In this document: piece after piece, positions 17,676 to 26,163 of the stretch
How the letters are laid out: every line of letters starts with the position of its first letter
Numbering within the stretch: position 1 is the first letter of the stretch
Origin: Pseudomonas mandelii
GTDB lineage: Bacteria > Pseudomonadota > Gammaproteobacteria > Pseudomonadales > Pseudomonadaceae
Direction of reading: 5' to 3'
NCBI RefSeq assembly: GCF_024138395.1
Contig: NZ_JAMYDU010000003.1
Location: 1 to 64,000 of the forward strand
Length of the DNA stretch: 64,000 nt
Notes under the pieces: generated by a model
Databases searched by the model: none
What the model saw: only the letters and a program-made list of their open reading frames with translations
What the model was told of the DNA's origin: nothing
Program-made: the position numbers and the translations under genes

Positions 17676-18443
17676 CTACGCCTTGGCATTACGCTCAATG
17701 GCAAACCCGCTCCAGGTCTGGCTCACCGGCATCAGCTCGAGGCTGTTGATGTTGATGTGGGCCGGTGCGTTGAGCACCCAGAAAATGGTCTCGGCGATGT
17801 CTTGCGGCTGGATTGGCTCGGCGCCGGCGTAAGTGGCGTTGTAACGCTCCTGGTCACCGGCGAAACGCACCAGCGAGAACTCGCTCTCGCACAGGCCCGG
17901 CTCGATGTTGCTGACCCGCACGCCCGTCCCTTGCAGATCGCAGCGCAGGTTCAGGGAGAACTGTTTGACGAACGCCTTGCTCGCGCCATACACGTGGCTG
18001 CCCGGGTACGGGTAGTTGCCGGCGATGGAACCGAGGTTGACGATGCCAGCGCCACGACCGTGTGCGATCAAACGCGGCAACAACAGGCGAGTGCTGTACA
18101 TCAGGCCTTTGATGTTGGTGTCGACCATGGTGTCCCAATCATCAAGATCGCACTTGGGGGCCGGGTCGACGCCCAAGGCCAGGCCGGCGTTGTTGATCAG
18201 CCCGCGCAGTTTGGCGAAGGACGGCGGCAGGTTGGCAATTGCCTCCTCCATGGCCTTGCGATCGCGTACGTCGAGCACCAAGCCATGAACCTCGGTCTGC
18301 TTCGACAACTCGGCGCACAGGGCATTGAGGCGTTCTTCACGACGACCTGTCAGCACCAGTTTCCAGCCGGCTTCGGCAAAACGACGGGCACAGGCTTCAC
18401 CAAAACCGGAAGTCGCGCCGGTAATAAACAGGGTGTTGGACAT
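17676..18443 (-). CDS. SDR-family oxidoreductase (YdfG-like)
   Basis: A 255-residue classical short-chain dehydrogenase. The NADP-binding TGATSGFG motif is at about 8-15, the NNAG motif near 89-92, and the catalytic Ser and YGASK (Tyr-x-x-x-Lys) near 150-158. The sequence is closest in style to YdfG, an NADP-dependent 3-hydroxy acid (L-allo-threonine/serine) dehydrogenase, but the exact substrate is unproven. The start at 18443 (MSNTLFITG) has AAGGAG upstream; an upstream in-frame ATG would add a non-family extension. No operon partner is seen. Confidence 0.88.
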   Translation of the reverse strand: MSNTLFITGATSGFGEACARRFAEAGWKLVLTGRREERLNALCAELSKQTEVHGLVLDVRDRKAMEEAIANLPPSFAKLRGLINNAGLALGVDPAPKCDLDDWDTMVDTNIKGLMYSTRLLLPRLIAHGRGAGIVNLGSIAGNYPYPGSHVYGASKAFVKQFSLNLRCDLQGTGVRVSNIEPGLCESEFSLVRFAGDQERYNATYAGAEPIQPQDIAETIFWVLNAPAHININSLELMPVSQTWSGFAIERNAKA

Positions 18444-18582
18444 CGTGTTCTCCTTGCTTCGGCTGATCGACAGCCCGTGGAATAGAAAATCAGTTGCCAG
18501 CATGCCCGGCCTTGTTCACAGCGGCAACCATCGAAAAAACCGTACAAAAAACAATCAACACTGGCAACGCCATATGGGCTGT

Positions 18583-18649
18583 GGCTTGCAGCCATGTACG
18601 CGCACCTTATCCACAGGCCGGTCCACAGTTTCCGGGGGCAAGTGCAAAA
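18583..18649 (+). repeat. DnaA-box-containing direct repeat, copy A
   Basis: A 67-bp unit starting GGCTTGCAGCCA with TTATCCACA at position 25, a second TCCACAG, and CGGGGGCAAGTGCAAAA at its end. It is flanked on the right by GCTGCAAGCC (18650-18659), the exact reverse complement of its first ten bases. Confidence 0.65.
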
Positions 18650-18957
18650 GCTGCAAGCCGCTGTTCACAAGGCTTTGCGGGCAGCTTAGAAAGTTTTTTG
18701 CTTGACCCTCGGGTGCCTGCTGTGTAGCCCCGGGCAATTTGCACGACCGAGCGGTCAAACCGACGATGGCGCCAAGCCAGTAACTACGGCCCTCAGCTGA
18801 CTCTTTCCAGAGTTTAACCACAGACTTATCCACAGGCTTGCCCACCTCGATTCATAGCGTGTTTGCCCCTAACAAAAAGGTTGACAAAGCCGGCTAAAGG
18901 TCCAATAAAAACACCTGATCAAAAAACAACCATATCTCTGCAAGCCACGGATTCAAA

Positions 18958-19023
18958 GGCTTGCAGCCAGCTACTCCCACGTTATTCACAGCCAGCTCCA
19001 CAGCAAACGGGGACAAGTCAAAA
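18958..19023 (+). repeat. DnaA-box-containing direct repeat, copy B
   Basis: A 66-bp unit matching copy A: GGCTTGCAGCCA, TTATTCACA at position 25, a second TCCACAG, then CGGGGACAAGTCAAAA. It is preceded by CTGCAAGCC (18938-18946), giving a 9-bp inverted repeat across its left edge. Confidence 0.65.
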
Positions 19024-19118
19024 CCGTGACAAAACAGCAATTTGCAGCGGCTTTATGTCGCGCTTTGAGAGGTCATGAATATTGTTTTCCACAATTTCCC
19101 TGACGGCTGTAGCAAACA

Positions 19119-19212
19119 CCTGTGGGAGCGAGCTTGCTCGCGCTAGCGGTGTATCAGTCACCTCAATGCTGACTGTGCCACCGTCATCGCGAGCAAGCTC
19201 GCTCCCACAGGG
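19119..19212. repeat. REP pair (inverted, 'gagcaagctcgc' variant)
   Basis: Facing arms at 19119-19141 and 19186-19212, of the same variant as 13461-13554, lie just downstream of braG. Confidence 0.9.
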
Positions 19213-19234
19213 ATTGGTGGTGTTCTTAAGATAA

Positions 19235-19266
19235 TAAAAAAGCCCCGGCGATTGCTCGTCGGGGCT
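19235..19266 (-). terminator. Rho-independent terminator of the bra operon
   Basis: AGCCCCGGCGA/TCGTCGGGGCT forms an 11-bp stem (one G-T pair) with a TTGC loop. On the minus strand it is followed by six T residues. It lies 20 bp after the braG stop. Confidence 0.93.
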
Positions 19267-19285
19267 TGTTGTTGCAAGGCAGAAC

Positions 19286-20002
19286 TCAGTGCCCGCCGAG
19301 GTAGGCGTTACGCACCTCATCGTTCACCAGCAGCTCCTTGCCGGTACCGCTGAGGCGGATTTCGCCGTTGACCATCACATACGCCCGATCCGACAACTTG
19401 AGGGCGTGGTTGGCGTTCTGCTCCACCAGGAAGATGGTCATGCCGGTACTGGCCAGTTCCCGCAGGGTCGCGAAGATCTGTTTCACGACAATCGGCGCCA
19501 GGCCCAGGCTCGGCTCATCGAGCAGCAACAGTTTTGGCCGGCTCATCAGCGCCCGGGCGATGGCGAGCATTTGTTGCTCGCCACCCGACATGGTCATGGC
19601 ACGTTGGGTACGCCGCTCTTCGAGCCGCGGAAACAACTCGAACATGCGCTGCATGTCTTCCTTGGCGTACTTGTCACCGATAGGGATGGTGCCCATCAAC
19701 AGGTTTTCCTCGACGGTCATGTCAGGGAATACCCGCCGGCCTTCCGGCGATTGAGCAATACCGTTGGACGCAATGTAGTGGGACGACTTGTGCGTGATGT
19801 CCACACCCTGATAGATGATTTGCCCGTCAGCGGCCCGTGGCTGGCCGAAGATCGACATCAGCAGGGTCGATTTGCCGGCGCCGTTGGAGCCGATCAGGCT
19901 GACAGTTTCACCTTCATTGATGTGCAACGAGACTTTCTTCAGCGCCTGAATCGGCCCGTAGAACACGTCCAGATCCTTGAGCTCGAGGATGGGTGCACTC
20001 AT
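19286..20002 (-). CDS. braG: Branched-chain amino acid ABC transporter ATP-binding protein BraG/LivF
   Basis: A 238-residue ABC ATPase that, with BraF, energises high-affinity Leu/Ile/Val uptake at the inner membrane. The Walker A motif is GSNGAGKST (near residue 37), the signature is MSGGEQQ (near 143), and Walker B is LLLLDEPSLGLAP (near 163), followed by the switch His in VEQNANHAL. The length is normal for LivF. Its ATG overlaps the braF stop by 4 bp (ATGA). It is the last gene of a five-gene minus-strand operon and is followed by a strong terminator. Confidence 0.95.
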   Translation of the reverse strand: MSAPILELKDLDVFYGPIQALKKVSLHINEGETVSLIGSNGAGKSTLLMSIFGQPRAADGQIIYQGVDITHKSSHYIASNGIAQSPEGRRVFPDMTVEENLLMGTIPIGDKYAKEDMQRMFELFPRLEERRTQRAMTMSGGEQQMLAIARALMSRPKLLLLDEPSLGLAPIVVKQIFATLRELASTGMTIFLVEQNANHALKLSDRAYVMVNGEIRLSGTGKELLVNDEVRNAYLGGH

Positions 20003-20874
20003 ACCACTTCCTCTTCTTCGGCGCCCAGGTAGGCGGCAATCACTTTCGGGTCGTGTCGAATCGCTTCAGGCCCGCCCTCGGCGATGACAACGCCGTGGTC
20101 CAGTACCACGATGTGGTCGGAAATACTCATTACCATGCCCATGTCGTGTTCGATCAGCACCACGGTCAGATCGTGCTCGTCGCGCAGCAGCCGGATCATC
20201 GCGCTCAGCGCTTCGGTTTCCTGAGGGTTGAGGCCAGCGGCCGGTTCGTCGAGGCAGATGATCTGCGGCCGGGTACACATGGCCCGGGCGATTTCCAGAC
20301 GGCGTTGTTGACCATAGGACAGTTCACCGGCCAGGCGGTTGGCGCAGTCCACAAGGTTCACCACTTCCAGCCAATAGAACGCGTGGTCCAGCGCATCGCT
20401 TTCGGCTTTGCGGTAACTCTTGGTGTTGAGGATGCCCGAAAGCAGGTTGCGGTTGACCCACATGTGTTGGGCCACCAGCAGGTTTTCCAGCACCGACATT
20501 TCCCTGAACAGTCGGATGTTCTGGAAAGTCCGCGCCAGACCGGCACGGTTGATCAGGTGCGTGCCACCGAACATCTTGTAGTGGAGCCGGCTGACGAAGC
20601 TTTTCGGCGAAACGAAATCGACTGCCTTGAACGGTTCCCCGAGCATTTTGATGACATCGGTTTTCACACCGTGGGCATTGAGTTCGATGTGCCCGCCGGA
20701 CGCTTTGTAGAAGCCGGTCAGGCAGTTGAACACCGTGGTCTTGCCCGCGCCGTTGGGACCGATCAACGCGAAGATCGAGTTGCGTTTGACTTGCAGGCTC
20801 ACGTTATTCAGCGCTTTGATGCCGCCGAAGTGCATCATCAGATTTTCGACCGAGAGAACGATTTCTTCGCTCAT
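19999..20874 (-). CDS. braF: Branched-chain amino acid ABC transporter ATP-binding protein BraF/LivG
   Basis: A 291-residue ABC ATPase with Walker A GPNGAGKTT (near residue 38), signature LSYGQQRRLEIARA (near 178) and Walker B IICLDEPAAGLNPQE (near 200). The insert between Walker A and the signature is longer than in BraG, which is typical of LivG. It overlaps braG and braE by 4 bp each, showing tight translational coupling in the operon. Confidence 0.95.
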   Translation of the reverse strand: MSEEIVLSVENLMMHFGGIKALNNVSLQVKRNSIFALIGPNGAGKTTVFNCLTGFYKASGGHIELNAHGVKTDVIKMLGEPFKAVDFVSPKSFVSRLHYKMFGGTHLINRAGLARTFQNIRLFREMSVLENLLVAQHMWVNRNLLSGILNTKSYRKAESDALDHAFYWLEVVNLVDCANRLAGELSYGQQRRLEIARAMCTRPQIICLDEPAAGLNPQETEALSAMIRLLRDEHDLTVVLIEHDMGMVMSISDHIVVLDHGVVIAEGGPEAIRHDPKVIAAYLGAEEEEVV

Positions 20875-22154
20875 GGCGCCACTCCTTTACGTGGGGTCAC
20901 ACCGGTGCGGCTGATCCGGATCAGGCCGCGCGGTCGCCAAATCATCATCAACACCATCAGGATGCCGAACAGCAGCACGCGATATTCAGCGAAGCCGCGC
21001 AGCAGTTCCGGGGCGACCGTCAGCACGAACGCCGCAATCACCACACCGATGGTCGAGCCCATGCCGCCGAGCACCACGATGGCGAGAATCAGTGCCGATT
21101 CGAAGAAGGTGAACGAGGTCGGGTTGACGAAACCCTGATAGGTGGCGAAGAACACACCGGCCAGACCGGCAGTCGATGCACCGATGGTGAACGCCGACAG
21201 CTTGACCAGTACGTGATTCAGGCCCATGGAACGGCAGGCGATTTCGTCTTCACGCAAGGCTTCCCACGCCCGACCGACCGGCATGCGGGTCAGACGATGC
21301 TTGACGTACAGCACGGCCAGAACCACCAGGAACAATACCGCGTATATGAAGTAGTACTTCACGTCCGGGTTATAGGCGATGCCGAAGAACTCATGGAACG
21401 GGACGCCGCCCTCCTTCGCTCTTTTGCCGAACTCCAGGCCGAAGAACGTCGGCAACGGAGCCGCCATACCGTTCGGGCCGCCCGTCAGGGACAGCCAGTT
21501 ATTGAGGATCAACCGAATGATTTCACCGAACCCCAAGGTCACGATCGCCAGATAGTCACCATGCAAACGCAGCACCGGGAAACCCAGGATGCAACCGGCC
21601 AACCCGGCAATGATTGCCGCCAGCGGCAGCACCGTCCAGAAACCCAGCCCCAGGTATTGATAACCGAGCGCCAGCCCGTAGGCACCGATGGCGTAGAACG
21701 CCACGTAACCCAGGTCGAGCAGGCCGGCCAGGCCGACCACGATGTTCAGCCCCAGGCCCAGCAGCACGTAGATCAGCCCGAGGATGACCACGCCCAGCAG
21801 GTAGGAGTTGGAGAAAAACGGGAACACCACGGCGATAACGATCATCACCGGGATGATCCAGCGCAAGCGGGATTTGTAATCAGGCGGCAGTACATGAACC
21901 CCGGAGCCGGTGCTTTCAAAGCCTTCAAGAATGCTCAGGCCCTTGGGGGTTTGCAGGAACAGGCTCAAGGCAAAGCGGCCGGCCATGACGATGGCGACAA
22001 TCCATGCCACCCGGGTCGCTTCCAGATTGAAGCCGTAGCCGTCGAGGACTACGCCGACAATCGGGCCGAACACAATCAAGGCCACCAGGCCGGCAAGAAT
22101 CGCGTCAACCAGGCTTGTTTTGAGATCAATGGTTTTTTTAGTGGTTGAAGACAT
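20871..22154 (-). CDS. braE: Branched-chain amino acid ABC transporter permease BraE/LivM
   Basis: A 427-residue inner-membrane permease. After an N-terminal helical extension (about 18-65) that is common in Pseudomonas LivM, the core contains the LGLNIVVGLAGLLDLGYVAFYAIGAYGLAL block (about 130-160). The EAA-like ABC-contact loop GRAWEALREDEIACRSMGLN is near residue 295. About ten hydrophobic segments are visible. It overlaps braF by 4 bp and follows braD by 3 bp. Confidence 0.95.
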   Translation of the reverse strand: MSSTTKKTIDLKTSLVDAILAGLVALIVFGPIVGVVLDGYGFNLEATRVAWIVAIVMAGRFALSLFLQTPKGLSILEGFESTGSGVHVLPPDYKSRLRWIIPVMIVIAVVFPFFSNSYLLGVVILGLIYVLLGLGLNIVVGLAGLLDLGYVAFYAIGAYGLALGYQYLGLGFWTVLPLAAIIAGLAGCILGFPVLRLHGDYLAIVTLGFGEIIRLILNNWLSLTGGPNGMAAPLPTFFGLEFGKRAKEGGVPFHEFFGIAYNPDVKYYFIYAVLFLVVLAVLYVKHRLTRMPVGRAWEALREDEIACRSMGLNHVLVKLSAFTIGASTAGLAGVFFATYQGFVNPTSFTFFESALILAIVVLGGMGSTIGVVIAAFVLTVAPELLRGFAEYRVLLFGILMVLMMIWRPRGLIRISRTGVTPRKGVAP

Positions 22155-22157
22155 CGC

Positions 22158-23072
<915 letters not shown>

Positions 23073-23205
23073 AACGCAATCTCACGCATTTGAGAGACTG
23101 CACAAAAACCGGAGGCGCCGGACCGGGGTTCAGCCGCCGACGCAACATGGTGATATGCAGCTCTACGAGAAAAGACAGGTACAGCACGGACATGTTCTTT
23201 GATTA

Positions 23206-23226
23206 CCCGGCGCGCAAGACGCCGGG
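23206..23226 (-). terminator. Intercistronic hairpin between braC and braD
   Basis: CCCGGCG/CGCCGGG forms a 7-bp GC stem with a 7-base loop, 17 bp after the braC stop, and no strong T run follows on the minus strand. A leaky terminator or mRNA-stabilising hairpin here would leave more braC than permease mRNA, as suits a binding protein. That role is inference. Confidence 0.65.
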
Positions 23227-23242
23227 CAATCAGCCAGTCATA

Positions 23243-24376
23243 TCACTTCTGTTTTTCCAGCTGGTGGTATTTGCCATCCTTGTCCCACTGGTAAACCACG
23301 TAGTCGGAGACTTTCAGGTCGCCCTTTTTGTCCCACTCCTTCTCACCCATCACGGTTTTGACTTTGTTGGCTTTCAGCCATTCGGCGGCTTTCTCGCCAC
23401 TGTTGGATTTGGCGCCATTGAAGGCTGCGGCCAGGGCCTGGACCGAAGCATAGGCGTACAGGGTGTAGCCTTCAGGCTCGGTGCCTTTCTTGCGGAACTC
23501 GTCCACTACGGTCTTGCTGTCTGGCAGCATGCGAGGGTCGGCGCCAAAGGTCATCAGCACGCCATCAACGAATTGCGGACCGCCGGCGGTGGTCACCAGT
23601 TCGTCGGTTACGATGCCGTCGTCGGACATGAACTTGACGTCTTTGAGACCTTGCTCACGCAGTTGACGAACCAGAGGACCGGCTTCCGGGTGCAGGCCAC
23701 CGAAGTAAACGACATCAGCGCCAGCGCCGCGGATTTTGGTGACGATGGTGCTGAAATCTTTTTCGCCACGGGTCAGGCCTTCATACAGCACCGGCTTCAC
23801 ACCGCGTTTTTCCAGCTGGGCCTTGGTGGCATCTGCCAGACCTTGACCGTAGGTGTCCTTGTCGTGCAGGACCACCACCTTCTTGCCCTTGAGCACGTCG
23901 ACGATGTAGTCGCCGGCCACGATGCCTTGCTGGTCGTCACGCCCGCACATACGGAACATGGCGCTCAGGCCGCGCTCGGTAACAGCCGGGTTCGTGGAAC
24001 CCGGGGTGATCGCGATGATGCCTGCTTCGTCGTAGATCTCGGAGGCCGGAATGGTCGACGAGGAGCAAAAGTGACCGACTACGCCCGCGACTTTCTGGTT
24101 GGTCAGGTCCTTGGCGACCGTCACAGCCTGTTTCGGTTCGCAGGCGTCATCGCCTTTGACCAGTACGATTTTTTCCCCGTTGACACCGCCAGCGGCGTTG
24201 ACCGCATCAGCCGCTGCCTGCGCACCCTTCATGTACTGCTCGCCAAATGCGGCGTTGGCGCCTGTCATCGGCCCCGCCACACCAATTTTCACATCAGCCT
24301 GTGCAAACGTAGAAACACCCAACGCAGCTGCCACTGCGAGGGCCAGAAAGCCTTTCTTGTAAAACGTCTGGGACAT
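23243..24376 (-). CDS. braC: Branched-chain amino acid periplasmic binding protein BraC
   Basis: A 377-residue periplasmic binding protein for Leu, Ile, Val (and often Ala/Thr). The signal peptide MSQTFYKKGFLALAVAAALGVSTFAQA ends at about residue 27. The mature protein starts DVKIGVAGPMTGANAAFGEQ, the usual type I Leu-binding fold, with SSTIPASEIYDEAGI and the lobe-linking GGLHPEAGPLVRQLRE region. The ATG at 24376 is preferred to an upstream in-frame start because GGAG lies before it and the signal peptide begins there. It is the first gene of the bra operon; a sigma-54-like site lies about 215 bp upstream. Confidence 0.95.
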   Translation of the reverse strand: MSQTFYKKGFLALAVAAALGVSTFAQADVKIGVAGPMTGANAAFGEQYMKGAQAAADAVNAAGGVNGEKIVLVKGDDACEPKQAVTVAKDLTNQKVAGVVGHFCSSSTIPASEIYDEAGIIAITPGSTNPAVTERGLSAMFRMCGRDDQQGIVAGDYIVDVLKGKKVVVLHDKDTYGQGLADATKAQLEKRGVKPVLYEGLTRGEKDFSTIVTKIRGAGADVVYFGGLHPEAGPLVRQLREQGLKDVKFMSDDGIVTDELVTTAGGPQFVDGVLMTFGADPRMLPDSKTVVDEFRKKGTEPEGYTLYAYASVQALAAAFNGAKSNSGEKAAEWLKANKVKTVMGEKEWDKKGDLKVSDYVVYQWDKDGKYHQLEKQK

Positions 24377-24589
24377 GAGGTGGTGCTCCAAGGTTTTTTT
24401 TAGTTGGCACTGCGACTTCACTGAATGCTCAGAGCAAGGGCCGTGCCATCGGTTTTTTATTCTGGGAAAAGTCGCTGCCTTATTGTTTTTTCGACTGTTT
24501 CGGGCCCATTTTCATTGGGCGTGCAACCGTCTAAACCGCGGGAGGTGAAACCATTTATTTCTAAAGGCGCAACCAGCACGCGCCATCAT

Positions 24590-24605
24590 TGCAACCGCAG
24601 CGCCA
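24590..24605 (-). promoter_or_regulatory. Candidate sigma-54 (RpoN) promoter for braC
   Basis: On the minus strand the sequence reads TGGCGC-N5-TTGCA, against the consensus TGGCAC-N5-TTGCW, with the required 10 bases between GG and GC. It lies 214 bp before the braC ATG in the 364-bp gap 24377-24740, where I see no gene. Its direction matches braC. Confidence 0.5.
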
Positions 24606-24740
24606 AACGATGTGCAACCAGCCTGTAACAGCTCGCGTCACCGAACTGCACACTGCTGGTGCGCAGACTGCTACAACCCGCACCATTACAGGCTAGCCGC
24701 TTCGCCGAAAAGCGCCGCTTCCAGCAACATATTTCAACAA

Positions 24741-26024
24741 TCAGATCACGATCCGCAAGCACTGGCCCGCGTGATACAGCGAAAATCCAGCCTCATATAG
24801 ACAGCTTCGCAGCCCCACTCCCGCCAATGGCTGCATGGGGGCGAAGGGGATCGGCAGGGCTTGAGGATTTCCATTACACAAGTAATCGGCAAAGGCTTTG
24901 CCGACCACTGTGCCGGTGGTCACGCCTCGACCGTTGTAACCGGTGACAGCCACCAAACCCGGCGCCGGCTCGAAAAGGCGCATCAAATGATCCGGCGTGA
25001 AAGCGATGCAACCGGTCCAGGTGCATTCCCACTCCACCGGTTTCAGATACGGGAAATAATGCTGCTGAACCCGGTCGGCCCAGGCTTTCAGGAACCAGGT
25101 CGGTTTCTGGTTGCCATTGCCGAGACTGCCGAGCAACAGACGACCGTCCTTGTCCCGCCGAATGCTACTGAGCACCTGCCGGGTGTCCCAGGAACCTTGG
25201 CCGCCAGGCAGAATCTGCTGTGCAGCCTCTTCGGTCAGTGGTACCGAGGCCACTTGATAGTAATAACCGGGGAAGAAATTGCGCCGCAGCTCCGTCCAGT
25301 CACCTTCGGTATAGGCGTTGGAGGCGATGACCACCTGCTCGGCCAGCACCGAACCCTGGGCGGTTTGCACCGACCAATGCTGGCCCTGACGTTCGAGTCG
25401 GGTCACCGGGGAATGATCGAACAACTGACCGCCGAGGCCGATGGCCGCATTGGCCAGCCCCGTGGTGTAGGCCATCGGGTTGAGCGTGCCGGCGCGCCGA
25501 TCGAGCAAGGCGGCGGCGATCTTTTTGGTGCCCGTGGCTTGTTCGCAGGCTTGACCGGTCAGCAGTTCGACTGGCGCACCGCGACGTTTCCATTGTTCTT
25601 CGCGACTGCGCAGATCCGCCTCGCCGCGCGCGTTGTGCGCCATGTGCAGCGTGCCTTCGCGGCGTAACTGGCAATCGATGTTGTATTTGTCGACCAGACT
25701 GAACACCAGAGACGGCGCCGCACCGAGCATGCGGTTGAGCTGACTGCCGATCGCCTCGCCGAAACCGGCTTCGATTTCATCCGGTGGAATCCACATCCCG
25801 GCGTTGACCAGCCCGACGTTACGCCCGGAACCGCCATGCCCGGCGCGATGCGCTTCCAGCACACAGACACTTTTACCTTGTTCCAGCAGATGCACCGCCG
25901 CCGACAAACCGGTGAAACCGGCACCGATGACGCAGACATCCACCGTCACCTCGCCCTTGAGCGCCACGTTGTCGGGCCTTTGCGGCGTCAGTTTTTCCCA
26001 CAGACACTCTTCGCGTAACGGCAT
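24741..26024 (-). CDS. amaA: L-pipecolate oxidase AmaA (FAD-dependent)
   Basis: A 427-residue DAO-family flavoprotein. The N-terminal FAD-binding motif VCVIGAGFTGLSAAVHLLE (GxGxxG) is near residue 31, followed by the GGSGRNVGLVNAGMW block and a C-terminal ATGG-like VTGYNGRGVTTGT segment near 382. In P. putida the homologue AmaA oxidises L-pipecolate to piperideine-6-carboxylate in D-lysine breakdown. The adjacent aldehyde dehydrogenase and divergent LysR gene reproduce that amaA-amaB locus, which supports the name over the related gamma-glutamylputrescine oxidases. It lies 139 bp downstream of amaB with a REP pair in the gap. Confidence 0.87.
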   Translation of the reverse strand: MPLREECLWEKLTPQRPDNVALKGEVTVDVCVIGAGFTGLSAAVHLLEQGKSVCVLEAHRAGHGGSGRNVGLVNAGMWIPPDEIEAGFGEAIGSQLNRMLGAAPSLVFSLVDKYNIDCQLRREGTLHMAHNARGEADLRSREEQWKRRGAPVELLTGQACEQATGTKKIAAALLDRRAGTLNPMAYTTGLANAAIGLGGQLFDHSPVTRLERQGQHWSVQTAQGSVLAEQVVIASNAYTEGDWTELRRNFFPGYYYQVASVPLTEEAAQQILPGGQGSWDTRQVLSSIRRDKDGRLLLGSLGNGNQKPTWFLKAWADRVQQHYFPYLKPVEWECTWTGCIAFTPDHLMRLFEPAPGLVAVTGYNGRGVTTGTVVGKAFADYLCNGNPQALPIPFAPMQPLAGVGLRSCLYEAGFSLYHAGQCLRIVI

Positions 26025-26065
26025 TGCCAGACTCCAATCCGAAACCTAACAAACAACAAGCAAAA

Positions 26066-26160
26066 GCTTCGCGGGCAAGCCTCGCTCCTACAGGTTGTGT
26101 TCGTCCGCGACTTGCGGGACGACACAAGACCTGTAGGAGCGAGGCTTGCCCGCGAAGGGG
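26066..26160. repeat. REP pair (inverted), inside the amaB-amaA gap
   Basis: Facing REP cores at 26066-26094 and 26129-26160 occupy most of the gap between the co-directional amaB and amaA. This pair therefore separates two genes of one pathway and could lower amaA expression relative to amaB. Confidence 0.9.
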
Positions 26161-26163
26161 CCG

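Larger units (their letters stand above)
18512..19093 (+). other. DnaA-box-like cluster in an 840-bp gene-free region
   Basis: The gap 18444-19285 contains no convincing gene. It holds seven DnaA-box-like 9-mers, all on the plus strand: TTGTTCACA 18512, TTATCCACA 18607, CTGTTCACA 18661, TTAACCACA 18814, TTATCCACA 18826, TTATTCACA 18982 and TTTTCCACA 19085. Two are perfect consensus copies. Two related ~66-bp units (18583-18649 and 18958-19023) each start GGCTTGCAGCCA, carry TTATNCACAG 24 bases in, then tCCACAG and CGGGGnCAAGT. GCTGCAAGCC/GGCTTGCAG inverted repeats flank them. AT-rich runs lie at about 18870-18935. It may bind DnaA; that function is inference. Confidence 0.6.

Noticed and set aside
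18444..19118. Short open frames in the DnaA-box region (for example 18863-19078)
   Set aside because: No ribosome-binding site, no family resemblance, and the frames run through the repeated elements.
23090..24403. 437-residue open frame antisense to braC
   Set aside because: BraC has a signal peptide and family motifs; the reverse frame has none.
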